Shown: piece after piece, positions 1 to 9,199 of the stretch
How the letters are laid out: every line of letters starts with the position of its first letter
Position numbering within the stretch: position 1 is the stretch's first letter
DNA from: Aureobasidium sp. EXF-3400
Lineage: Eukaryota; Ascomycota; Dothideomycetes; Dothideales; Saccotheciaceae
Assembly: GCA_024195585.1 (NCBI GenBank)
Contig: SWBL01000007.1
Span: 248,001 to 312,000 of the forward strand
Direction of reading: 5' to 3'
DNA length: 64,000 bases
The notes under the pieces: model-generated
Seen by the model: only the letters and a program-made list of their open reading frames with translations
Told to the model about the DNA's origin: nothing
The model's database searches: none
Program-made: the position numbers and the translations under genes

Positions 1-209
1 CCTCTCGCAAAAAAGGGGGAGGCATGAAGTCAGCGGCGAGCAACACGAAGACATGCATCACTTGCGGAGTTATACGAGGGAATGCAAAGGGCATTGAGCA
101 CACGTTATGCTTGGAAAATGATTGAACTATTTGTTACCTCCCCACTTGACACAGTTTCCCTCATTGGCCTCCGTGTATTCTTCCCAGTAACAAGACGTGA
201 CATGCTGCG
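1..209. other. Left edge, no gene seen
   Basis: The bases before the first gene hold no ORF or motif that I can support. They probably belong to the 3' flank of the minus-strand gene that ends at 210. Confidence 0.4.
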
Positions 210-1757
210 CTACTGTTTGGGAGACTCGTGAGGACTGTTCATCGCGCTTGCTGTCATCCTATTCGACCTTGGTGATGTTCTTGACCGAATTACTGGTAGA
301 GGAGATGGCTGAGCAGGTAATACTACACGGAGATGAGTCGCAATGTCGCCCAAAGCTGGCGTCGAAACTCCGAAGTGTGCTGCATGGTTTGACAACCTGT
401 TCGGGTCCCAAGGCTTCCCAGATTTATAGCGTGTGATCGGCACTGATGCAAGCAGGAAAGGAGATTCTGGATAGGTGAAAGCAGGAGATGTAGGGGACTG
501 ATAAGGACTGGCAGGTGACCGAAGAACACCATATGAACCGAGACCAGGACGAGGGGCAGGTGGCCAGAATGTTGCATTAACTGCTCTGGCAAATGCTGTG
601 AATGGTCCGTATGGAATGTCAGCATGCCACGCCGCGCTTTCTTCTTCATCCAAGCCATGGGGCTTTTGTACACTCAAGGTGTACGTATCTCCGTCCTGTC
701 TAAAGAAGTAATGGTTTCTATGCTCGAAGGGATCGATGTTGAAGACAAAGTCCGAGAAAACCCAGTCCCAACAAGCTCTGCCCCAAAGCAAATGATCGAT
801 CCCGTCCAAGTCTCCATCGTCCCATTCGTCAATCAGCTCTTTGGGATCGAACGGAAAGCCCAGAGGAGTAAAAGGATCATACAACTTCAGACCTACCCTC
901 AGCCTTGGGATTGCCTCGAAGATCTCAATAATTAAACAAGGGTCCCTGATACGATCCAGAGGAATATTGAAATGTTTGGAATTTGCCTCATCAGGAACGA
1001 CATTGGTCTTCAACGGTTCGGTACTGATAAAAGTCTCCCGATCGGTAATGATAGTGAGTGGCATGTTGACCATTTTGACGGATCCATCCTCAGCCAAGTG
1101 GAACGCGGGCTGCGTACGCAAGTCAAGCCCAGGACGGCCGCGTTCCTTGACTTCGGCTTTCCAAGAAGCATGGACCTTGGGTGGAGGTCTGAGGTGGAAC
1201 GTTTCGTGTACATGTCCAGTTCCTGAGATAACCCAGAGCCTCCAAGAGCCTAGCGCTTGATCCCAGAACCAGACGTCACTGGAAGTGTTCTTCTTCGAAG
1301 GATACCGATATCCAAAGGTATCAACCAAGACCTTGTCTATGCCGGCTTCGCGTGCCTTATCGTATGCCTTTTGTCTTTGCCTCTGTGGAAGGGTCTGCCA
1401 CTTTTTCAGAAGGGCTTCCGTCTCGTCTTTTGAGTAGCCTGGTAAGAGATTGAAAAATCTTTTTTGGTCCTCATTGTTCTCAATACGGTAGGCTCTTACC
1501 ATAGTGGCAAGTGTCATTGGCAGTTCTTGCTCCGATCCTAAGACCTTGAAAAATCGCGACCTCTCACGCTTCGACTTTTTCGCTCCAGCTGACTTAGCCG
1601 CAACGCGCGCTGACCGGCGAGGAGTTGAATCATCGGCTACTGTGCCTGACTTTGAGTCCAATGTCGTGTCAAGCTTTCGAATCTTTTTCTGAATTGAAGT
1701 CGTCTTAGGCTTGATACCATTCGCAGCTTTGCGAGACTTTCTTTTTCTGGGAGCCAT
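210..1757 (-). CDS. Uncharacterised basic, probably nuclear protein (515 aa)
   Basis: Single-exon ORF from an ATG at 1757 with no intron needed. I do not recognise the family. The first ~65 residues are rich in Lys/Arg (it begins MAPRKRKSRKAA, followed by several RR and KK pairs), which looks like a nuclear localisation region. The middle (~residues 70-400) is mixed alpha/beta with many Trp, Phe and Asp residues and looks folded, including an acidic stretch around ELIDEWDDGDLDGIDHLLWG. The last ~110 residues are Pro/Ser-rich with SPxSP-type repeats and look disordered, with potential proline-directed phosphorylation sites. No transmembrane segment or secretion signal is seen. The upstream region to 2459 would be shared with the divergent F-box-like gene. 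A coding gene is well supported by length and composition, but its function is unknown. Confidence 0.75.
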   Translation of the reverse strand: MAPRKRKSRKAANGIKPKTTSIQKKIRKLDTTLDSKSGTVADDSTPRRSARVAAKSAGAKKSKRERSRFFKVLGSEQELPMTLATMVRAYRIENNEDQKRFFNLLPGYSKDETEALLKKWQTLPQRQRQKAYDKAREAGIDKVLVDTFGYRYPSKKNTSSDVWFWDQALGSWRLWVISGTGHVHETFHLRPPPKVHASWKAEVKERGRPGLDLRTQPAFHLAEDGSVKMVNMPLTIITDRETFISTEPLKTNVVPDEANSKHFNIPLDRIRDPCLIIEIFEAIPRLRVGLKLYDPFTPLGFPFDPKELIDEWDDGDLDGIDHLLWGRACWDWVFSDFVFNIDPFEHRNHYFFRQDGDTYTLSVQKPHGLDEEESAAWHADIPYGPFTAFARAVNATFWPPAPRPGLGSYGVLRSPASPYQSPTSPAFTYPESPFLLASVPITRYKSGKPWDPNRLSNHAAHFGVSTPALGDIATHLRVVLPAQPSPLPVIRSRTSPRSNRMTASAMNSPHESPKQ

Positions 1758-2459
1758 GTCGTGGAACTGAGATGATGCTGCGTTCGTGGGAATTGTGAAG
1801 GATATTCAATGTTGTTAGAATCATACAGCGATTGGAAAAGTCTATAGTCGAGGATCTGGTCTGTCGCGGGCTTTGAGGTCGCCAGATCCGGCGATGTTAC
1901 GGTCTGCCGGAATGGTGACAAAGAAAAGCTTGCCGGCTTTCTGGCACAGCTCCATGCCAACGATCAAGGACAAAGAGATACCCGAGCGCTGTGATGAAAT
2001 CGCTCGTAACTACTTGTGTGGCCTTCAATGACGTATTGCTTCATGTGTTCGTCATTGAGATTACTCAGCATGCTGTCCTCCAGCTCCCTATCACACAGCT
2101 CAGGGGGTAGGGACTCAAAGTAAAGCTCGGTTCGGGTATATGCAGCTGTTGGTATGAGGTACTGTAACGATGCTTAATCTCTCTTGCTATGGTCGTTGTG
2201 GCTCGATCAACTTTGCGAAAGTGAGAGATGGCTTCGAAGGATTGCTTCAACGAAGTAGGCCGTAATCGTCCTTTCGCCGTGTTGAGTCGAACGCAAGGCC
2301 TTGGCGACCACACCTATGTTCCTAACTCTCTCCCGTACAACAGAGAGCGTATGCAAGTTCGTTAGTATTGAGCTCGTTGCTTCCTTCACTGTCAAACACG
2401 ACAACAACATTCTAGTCGCAATCCTGGTACCTTGACCTCCATCAGTCTAACAACTCACC
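1758..2459. other. Divergent intergenic region
   Basis: About 700 bases between two genes that start away from each other, so it probably contains both promoters. Only short overlapping ORFs occur on the minus strand and none has recognisable protein character. Confidence 0.5.
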
Positions 2460-3789
2460 ATGCTTTCTGCACCGGGAGTCATTTTTGGTTTCCACCAAAC
2501 CGCCGTAAGTGACTCACACTCTGAAACCCTTGAGAACTATCCACAAGAGTTTCTACACAACAGACGAGCTCGTACTGACCACAGCCCAGATGCGCACACT
2601 CAGACCATCGTCGGCGCTACCACTTGAGGTGCTCGCAATGATCGCTTGTGAAGCAGACGACGAAGACATTGCCACTCAGCGTCTGGTCTCGAAGATGTGG
2701 TCAAGCGTCACCGCCAACAGATTCGCCGCATTGTTCCACCAGACAGTGCACGAATTCACCCAAGCCGGCATGAATGATCTGCTCAAGGTCTGTCAGACCC
2801 CCAGATACGCTCGTGAGGTTCGGTCTGTGATCATCGTCACCGACTGCAAGCGCCGTAGACCCGCCAAGTTCCACATCACCTACGACGAGGCGCTGCGCGC
2901 GCTCGCTGTCCATGGCAAACCAGTGAGTCTGGGAATTCGCTGGCGCCCGAGTCCCGGAGGCGAAATAGTCACACCAATGCAAGCCTCTGGACGTCTGGTC
3001 TCACTGTTGGATAAGAGAGTGCTCCCCGCCGCTCGCACTGCGGGAATCCAGGACAACGACATTGTCTTCGAACTACCCGACCCTGTGTCAGTTTTGCCTG
3101 CCGCCAACAGCTACAGAAGACTTGTGATGTGGCTCTTCATGATGTGGCATCGCCACAACACCCAAGGAGCGCCCTTCAACCCACGTATCACTATTCGCTT
3201 CGACATGTCTACACACGGACCCCTCGGCACTCCCAGCATGAGCTTCAACCCCCATTCAGACAAGTTCGAATGTCACAATCTGTCTGCCCGTCACCTCGAC
3301 CCGTTCTACCAGTTCGTTCACGACAGATCTTATCAAGAATTGCACCTCGTCAATTGTACCGTTCCAGAGTACTTCTTCTCAGGTAGCAACGGAAGTCTCC
3401 AGACCCTTCACATGGAGAACGTGAGAATTTGCGAAGGATACTGGACAGCCAGCACCGACCCAATCCGTCAAGTCCAACCTGGCTCTGCTCGCATCTTGCT
3501 AGGAAATGTGGTCGTTGGTCTTCCCAACCTCACCCGACTCAGACTGCAGAACATCCGCGAAGGCAACATTCTTTGGCTTCGCGATGGCCATCATGCGGTC
3601 GACATCACTGGTACGCCTGAAATCGCCAGAGCTCTTCCTCACCTTCTTAATGGCTTCCGCGGCTGGGAAGTCGCCTATATGAGCACCAACGACGAGTTTG
3701 AAAGAAGTGAGTTGCTTAAACAGTGGCAAGGCAAATACATGGGTAGCGGCAAGCTCGATCACCCTGGCTATGTTGAGTTGTTCACTTAA
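2460..3789 (+). CDS. F-box-like protein (about 414 aa)
   Basis: Best model: exon 1 at 2460-2504 (15 codons), a GT-AG intron at 2505-2589 (GTAAGT donor, CCCAG acceptor), and exon 2 at 2590-3789. Exon 2 itself starts with ATG, so translation could also begin at 2590. Just after that Met comes an F-box-like motif (LPLEVLAMIACEADDEDIA, then QRLVSKMWSSV and a Leu-Phe pair). This is the LPxEhLxxI...LRLVSK pattern of fungal F-box proteins, which recruit substrates to SCF ubiquitin ligases through Skp1. The rest (~residues 70-414) is Leu-rich with NLTRLRLQNIREG-type segments suggesting loose leucine-rich repeats. No partner gene is nearby. The F-box assignment rests on pattern only and the substrate is unknown. 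Confidence 0.7.
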
Positions 3790-4112
3790 AAGGACAAGGT
3801 CGAAATGGAGCGGTGGCTCATGTACTACTAGAATGCTTGCAGAAAACTCATCGCGGTTTCTGTTTTCACGCGAAGGCAGGAGAAGAAAACTCCCCTCAAT
3901 GTATCATAGAAAGGTGGACATAGTTCAATTCATCACAAAAACTGTCTAACAAGTTCATATCCCCCGGTACTGAAGAGTGTTGCATGTGCCGCTATGTAAA
4001 TGTACAGTTTATTCAAGATACTACAAACCTGGATAATGATGTTGTCTCTTAGCTGCTAAGTCTTCTCGACCCAAAGCAATTCCATAGTACGTCTGGTCGC
4101 CTACAGCCAAAG
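3790..4112. other. Convergent intergenic spacer
   Basis: 3' flanks of the F-box-like gene and the minus-strand Cys-signature gene. No other feature is visible. Confidence 0.4.
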
Positions 4113-5018
4113 TCAGCAATGTGTATCATAATCAGCCCGAGTGGCAACTTGCAGTAGAGTCCAAACTCTTGAAGTAGTCCTGGCTTCCAGAGTTTGAACA
4201 ACTTTCTCGAGTAGATACAGCTGTTGTCTGGCGATCCCCTCTAATACGCGCGGCTGTTGCTCGGGTCTGGAAAGTTGAATCTTCATCTCAAGGAGTCGAT
4301 CTGCGTGCTCGCTAGCAGCTTTGACATGTCGACGAGCCTGCTCGTAATCTCCAGCTTTCGAAGCTGCTCTGGCTGCTGTTCGATATTTGTCGAGACCGTA
4401 CTTCAGAACGAGGGTAGCATCAAGGTATCTTTGGCCCTGCTGGAGGCTGGCATCAAGAGACTTCTGCTCACGGGTCAGCCTAATCATAACCTCTTCACAG
4501 AATCCAATATCTTCAGCTCGATGTAGATGGCGCTTAGCTCTGACGACTCGACGTTCACGCGACAGAAGCTCGTCCAAAAGGGGCGGCAAGAGCGACAGCT
4601 GGCAAGCGTTAAACGTGTGCCAGGCTCTCACGATCTCTTCTGGTTGAAATGTAGTAATAGCCATCATGACTTTCTCGTAGGATACAGGCTGCTCCTCAGC
4701 AATGGCTTGGACATACTTCGGTGGTTGCTCTGTCGCATGATAGTAAGTTGGCGGAAGGCCCTCAGCGGGTCCGGGTCCTGGGATGCCTGGAAGGGGTTTG
4801 TCGTAGATATGTGTTGTAGGACGTTCTCTGGATTCGTGATGGAGCTTGTCATAATTTTTCATGTCAGCGTTATAGCAGTCTTCACAAGGACGAGTCAGCT
4901 CAATTGTCAGGTCATCTTTCTTGATCTCGCACGCAGGACTGCAGTTACGAGGTGGCATCCGATCTCGACTCAGCTTGCCACATGGGCACTGATAGATCAT
5001 GGTCGTTCGTCCGCACAT
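4113..5018 (-). CDS. Cys-signature protein, member 1 (301 aa)
   Basis: The frame is open back to 5117, but I place the start at the ATG at 5018. From there the protein begins MCGRTTMIYQCPCG, like three other proteins in this window that also begin Met-Cys. Within ~55 residues come C-P-C, then C, C and a C-E-D-C pair, a set that could hold one or two zinc ions. A Pro-rich linker follows (about residues 70-105), then a long charged helical region (about 120-300) that reads as helical bundle or coiled coil. No transmembrane segment or secretion signal is present. Function is unknown. The shared start signature plus a helical body argues for a lineage-specific family, although similarity outside the Cys part is weak by eye. 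The upstream in-frame extension lacks family-like sequence. Confidence 0.65.
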   Translation of the reverse strand: MCGRTTMIYQCPCGKLSRDRMPPRNCSPACEIKKDDLTIELTRPCEDCYNADMKNYDKLHHESRERPTTHIYDKPLPGIPGPGPAEGLPPTYYHATEQPPKYVQAIAEEQPVSYEKVMMAITTFQPEEIVRAWHTFNACQLSLLPPLLDELLSRERRVVRAKRHLHRAEDIGFCEEVMIRLTREQKSLDASLQQGQRYLDATLVLKYGLDKYRTAARAASKAGDYEQARRHVKAASEHADRLLEMKIQLSRPEQQPRVLEGIARQQLYLLEKVVQTLEARTTSRVWTLLQVATRADYDTHC

Positions 5019-5794
5019 TATCGTCAGTTGTAGCTTGCTCTCAAAAGTGCCTGCACAGATGGAGAGTTGTGTTCGTCGTCTGACCTCAGTAATCTCTCGA
5101 CAACAGATGCTGGCCATATATTAGAGATTGTCATTTTAGAAACAATCGCCTTGTTGGCTTTGTACCCTTGGAACAAAGGCTCACACCCGTCCAATTCTTT
5201 GTCAAGATGTTCTTTGATGATTGAGACTTTCTGCATCGGACTCGGCTTTGTCTCAGACACTGGACAACCGATGATGGCTCCTTTAGCGGTCCAACTGATC
5301 GTGTTGGTTTCTTGAGGTAGGCTCTATCGCCCAGCGCCGTCGATTCTACGGCTTCCCTCAAAACTATCTTTGGAGCAGAGCGTGTCATGTACCATCAAGG
5401 CTTAACGGAGAAACTTATACCGCGGCGGAAAAGAGTCAGAGATCTACTGCTGCAACTTTTAGTCTACGCCGATGTATACGTTATCGGAATGCATGAATCT
5501 CATGAAGAAAGGTCATCGTCCATTGAGAGTCGTATCTCATTGATCTCTCCTGGGATGCAATGTCGATACTATAGAGTATCTGCAGTTTAGCAGTCTCATA
5601 AACGTGACAAAGTCCATGGAACAGCACAGTAACATGTTTGAATACGACTAGGCCAAGTAGAGAACCGATCGATCGTGAGCGACGAACCAAGCCAAGCAAT
5701 ACGGGTCCACGCGCAGTCGTGATATTCCACGCTTTCCTCGTTCTCGATGGTTGTTGACTTAACATCAAAGTCCGTTCACCGCGACAAAGTCATC
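5019..5794. other. Divergent intergenic region
   Basis: Upstream of both the minus-strand Cys-signature gene and the C2H2 gene. Several short ORFs overlap on both strands, but none is convincing. An ATG at 5747 is in frame with the ATG at 5795 and could be an alternative start of the C2H2 gene. Confidence 0.4.
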
Positions 5795-6461
5795 ATGGAT
5801 CAACCTACCGCCCCTGAGGAACCCGCTCAATCTGGAAACGGTGACCGCCCTGAGATACGCCCTGAGGCAATCTGCTATCCTCTGGTCGTTGCTTGACTAC
5901 ATTCTGACAACTGTGTAGCCTACTATCAGAGTCGCGGGATGGACCTGCCTGAATGTGCGCTTCATCGCACGCACATCCCAAACCGCCCCTGAGGACAACG
6001 ACACCCAGGACTACGACGGAGACTACGACGGCGAAGATGAAGATGGAGATGAAGACGAAGAAGCAACTGTCGCTCCTGACACCACCACCACCACCAGCAG
6101 CACCAAGATGTGCGGATGGGAGAACTGTGGCAAGACTTTCACCGGCTTTACCGCCCCCACTCTTCTCTACGTAAGACCCGTCTCCATACCCAAGCGTCTC
6201 CTTCCTCCAACTCTAACAACTGTACAGCTCCACATCACTAAGGATCACGTCACCAAAGCCGGTGACACCAAGAACCACGACCCAAAGTGTCACTGGGCAG
6301 GCTGCCCATACACTGGCAAAATCCGCGGCTACCTCCTGTCTCACGTCTTGACGCATGTGCCCGAGTACAGACCTCTGGCTTGTGACGAGTGTGACTCGAC
6401 GTTCCAGCGCGAGTCTGACTTGCGTGGCCACCAGAAAAGATGCCATCAGGAGGAAGAGTGA
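5795..6461 (+). CDS. C2H2 zinc-finger protein, 5' end uncertain
   Basis: The supported part is 5918-6170 joined to 6228-6461 through an intron at 6171-6227 (GTAAGA donor, TACAG acceptor) that lies inside the first finger. The protein has an acidic Asp/Glu stretch, a Thr run, then three C2H2-type fingers. The first is CGWENCGKTF...H-x4-H once spliced, the second CHWAGCPYTGK...H-x3-H, and the third CDECDSTFQRESDLRGH...H. These suggest DNA or RNA binding in the nucleus. The first in-frame ATG in the supported part lies right before finger 1, after the acidic region, so an upstream exon is needed. An exon from 5795 (or 5747) would fit in frame only with an unusually short 34-nt intron ending at TGTGTAG (5917). 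The start is therefore tentative. Confidence 0.6.
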
Positions 6462-6808
6462 GGCTAGGAGTTGACGCAAACGTCCTCAATTACAGTCATG
6501 TCACGATGAAAAGGCATGGATGGTTTCCAGAGTTTGGTCAGACCAGAGAGACAACGATACCATCACTTCGGTAACAAATTAAAGGAGGCCTTTGTCCCTT
6601 ATTGAAGATCATCCTTCTTTGTACTTTTGCTTGTGTCTCTTTATTCTCTTTGTGATGCGATTGTTTCAGCTTTCTTCCATTGTCTTAGCCGCGCCATTCT
6701 AAATTTACTTAATTACTCTTCGAGTCTGATCTGGTCTCAGCACACTTACCGACAAGTCTCACTCTCAAAATACGCAAAAGTCAACCAACCAACCAAAAAT
6801 CAATCACA
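6462..6808. other. Intergenic, probable promoter of the next gene
   Basis: About 350 bases with a T/C-rich tract before the ATG at 6809 and the A-rich sequence AAAATCAATCACA directly before the start, as is common for fungal start sites. No further feature is visible. Confidence 0.4.
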
Positions 6809-7549
6809 ATGTGCGTCGGTTCGATCGTCACCATCACCTGCGAGGCCTGTGGCTCTTCTACTGACAAGTCTTTGTACCTTAGCTGTGCCACGGACGAACA
6901 TGGTCGTGAAGGCTGGACAACCCGCACTGACTCTATCATCAGTCGCTCAACCTACTCCATTCCCTCTTGCTCTTCCTGCCCCGACTCTAGCTCCTCCGAC
7001 CCTGACATCATCTCCCTCAAGAGTGCTGCTTCTTTTTCAAAGCTTTTCTCAACAGAGGGATACGATGACGAGGAATACGAAGACAAGGCCAGTGAAACCT
7101 CAACCCCCTACTACTCTCTCGGTCGAGCATCTGCTCTTACAGAAATTTGGACTGAACGTGCCACCAACTCCCTCGAAGCTTTCAGCAACACCATGGGTTC
7201 TCTAATCGACCGCATCACTGCTCTCCCCTCTACTCCCGCCATAAAAAGCCTCAAGTTGAACGTTTTCCTAATCTACAGCGAGTGTGATGCTTATCTCCAA
7301 TGGACTGAGACTGAACATCAACGCGCTGTTGCCTGCGAAAACACTCTTTCTGGAGTTCTGAACAATACCGGTGTTGATACAGAGGTCAATGCGATCAATG
7401 TTGAGGATATGACTGAGGATATGATGGAGTTTTTTGAGAACTTGACGGGCTTCCACCCTTTCTATGACGTTGAGTATAATGCTGGTAGATTCGAAGGCTA
7501 TCTGACCGTCTTGGAAGAGAAGTTGGAGAAGCTTGAGAGTGAGAACTAA
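6809..7549 (+). CDS. Cys-signature protein, member 2 (246 aa)
   Basis: Single exon beginning MCVGSIVTITCEACG. A third cysteine follows at about residue 26, and a second cluster, CSSCPD, at about 53-58. Together they give a possible zinc-binding N-terminal module. Residues ~60-110 are Ser/Asp/Glu/Tyr-rich and probably disordered. Residues ~110-246 are predicted helical by eye, with a segment around TMGSLIDRITALPSTP and a Glu-rich C-terminal helix. No signal peptide or membrane segment is seen. The gene is convergent with the similarly built minus-strand gene at 8336-9199, and a small coiled-coil gene lies between them. Function is unknown. Confidence 0.7.
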   Translation: MCVGSIVTITCEACGSSTDKSLYLSCATDEHGREGWTTRTDSIISRSTYSIPSCSSCPDSSSSDPDIISLKSAASFSKLFSTEGYDDEEYEDKASETSTPYYSLGRASALTEIWTERATNSLEAFSNTMGSLIDRITALPSTPAIKSLKLNVFLIYSECDAYLQWTETEHQRAVACENTLSGVLNNTGVDTEVNAINVEDMTEDMMEFFENLTGFHPFYDVEYNAGRFEGYLTVLEEKLEKLESEN

Positions 7550-7918
7550 ACCTGTCTAGGTGCTACGTGATGCCTTCGATGTTGGTAGCTTATTTTTTCT
7601 CCAGCCAGAGGTGCTCTGGTAAGTATCCTTGCTGATATACAAAAATGAAAAACCAATTGGCTTCGTCCAAAGACAACTCCTGACAACCCAATGACTCTAA
7701 TGTACCTCGTTCGTTTCCCCTATGTGATTGACCTGTTGATAATACTACTTCTCATGCGATTTGTTCACTATACACCGAACGCTGCAACTAATCAAGCTCT
7801 AGAATCTTCCGCAGTCAATGCTTGGAAGCACACCCTCCACCCCTGTGAACAGTAAACTCTCGTGCCTCAACTCACAACCCCCAACCACAACATCCCCCTT
7901 TATTCCCCCGCCGCCATC
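7550..7918. other. Intergenic spacer
   Basis: Contains the 3' flank of the previous gene and the C-rich upstream region of the small coiled-coil gene. Nothing else is visible. Confidence 0.4.
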
Positions 7919-8306
7919 ATGAACCCCCAGAGACCCCTCCGTGACGATGTCACTCGCCTCGAGACCCGCGTGCGCGCCCTCGAGTCCCGCACCACCATCC
8001 TCGTTCGTTCTCCCCCTTCCACTGCAAAGATCTCTCACTGCAAGAGGAGCATCTCACTAACGTTCGAAATCACAGGGCGTCGAGCAGGCCTACGACGCCA
8101 TGGCCACCGCCCAAGTGGCCAGAGCAACTTCCTCGGCTGTCGCGTCGGTGCTCGGCGAGCAATCGCAAGGCAGTAAGAAGATTACTAGTTTGGAGCCTGA
8201 GCTGGAGAAGACGAAGAAAGAGCTCGCTGAGGAGATCAAGAAGCGCAAGATGCTGGAGATGAAGGTGGATATGATGTTTCAGTGGTTTAAGTCACAGCAG
8301 AAGTGA
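7919..8306 (+). CDS. Small coiled-coil protein (104 aa)
   Basis: Two exons, 7919-8002 and 8076-8306, joined in phase 0 across a 73-nt intron (GTTCGT donor, CTAAC branch site, TCACAG acceptor). The spliced protein begins MNPQRPLRDDVTRLETRVRA. Exon 1 carries a heptad-like helix with Leu/Val at regular spacing. Exon 2 gives a second, strongly charged helix (EPELEKTKKELAEEIKKRK) ending in MFQWFKSQQK. It has no cysteine, signal peptide or membrane span, so it is probably a cytosolic or nuclear oligomer. I do not recognise a named family. The clean phase-0 splice and the continuous heptads across it support a real gene. Confidence 0.65.
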
Positions 8307-8335
8307 TGGGAAAGGGTAGGATATTAGTAGCTCAA

Positions 8336-9199
8336 CTACTGATTCAATATGCTAATTATGTGGTATAGGTTTAAGAGGTAATTATACTCAGGACTCTGCC
8401 GACAAAGCTTTTTCTGTTGTTGAGCTTCTCGGTGGAAACGGAAAGTCCAGCTTCCTTTTTCATTTTCTCCCTCGGCAGCTCCCATAGCATACCAGACCTC
8501 GGTAGCCAGATTGCCCAATCTTTCAGTCACAGCATCAGAACATCCCTCCTCACTTTCGCACTCAATGAAAATCAATCTCATCTCAAACATTGCAGCCCTG
8601 ATTTCTTCGGGCTCTGTGTCCCTGAGGCTTTTCTCATCAGTAGTGCATTGGCGAAGCCAAGTAGAAACCTCGATGTAATGTTCGAGTTTCTCAGCAGCAT
8701 CGGTCAGTGTCATTTGAATGTTAGCCTCCAGCAGACCCAGTCGAGTAATCAGAGCAACGTCTCTAGTGGCGACGCAACGAGCACGCATAGAAGGAATAGA
8801 TGCTTTGATGGAGTTGAGGTAGCGCTCGATGTCTTCGTACCAGGTACAGATGAGCATAAGGTGTTCTTCAGGATCCTCATCCCAAGACTGGTTTGTCGAT
8901 ACAGAAGCCAGGAAGTCTTCGTCAGCATCATCATGTTGTTCAGCTGATTCCTCGTCAGCACTGTTAGACTCGGTCAAGAGATAGTCAGAAGTAGAGGAGG
9001 GAAGGTCTTCGAGCCAGCCATAGAGGTGAGAGCATGAGTCGCAAGGGTCCTCGAGCCAAACGTCTTCAAGAATGGCACTGGGGAGGATCCACCAAGTCTC
9101 TGTTGGAGTGGAGCCGGAGTGGCAGCCGTGGAACTCGAAAGTCTGGTCGACGATGGTGCAGTGAGGACAAGTGTTAATGATGGAGTTACCGTAGCACAT
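8336..9199 (-). CDS. Cys-signature protein, member 3 (287 aa)
   Basis: Single exon beginning MCYGNSIINTCPHC, with another cysteine near residue 26 and a CDSCSHLYGW cluster near 53-62. This is the same two-cluster layout as the gene at 6809-7549, which it faces tail to tail. Residues ~75-110 are acidic and probably disordered. From ~110 on the chain looks helical, with repeated Trp/Tyr/Leu positions (TWYEDIERYLNSIKASIPSM and later helices), ending in a basic QQQKK stretch. Several further cysteines are scattered in the helical part. There is no secretion signal or membrane segment. It is probably a paralogue of members 1, 2 and 4, and its role is unknown. Confidence 0.7.
   Translation of the reverse strand: MCYGNSIINTCPHCTIVDQTFEFHGCHSGSTPTETWWILPSAILEDVWLEDPCDSCSHLYGWLEDLPSSTSDYLLTESNSADEESAEQHDDADEDFLASVSTNQSWDEDPEEHLMLICTWYEDIERYLNSIKASIPSMRARCVATRDVALITRLGLLEANIQMTLTDAAEKLEHYIEVSTWLRQCTTDEKSLRDTEPEEIRAAMFEMRLIFIECESEEGCSDAVTERLGNLATEVWYAMGAAEGENEKGSWTFRFHREAQQQKKLCRQSPEYNYLLNLYHIISILNQ

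Noticed and set aside
5953..6174. Thr/Pro-rich ORF with an ATG at 5953
   Set aside because: The overlapping frame carries the C2H2 finger residues and the acidic region, so this frame is a shadow of GAC/GAA-rich codons.
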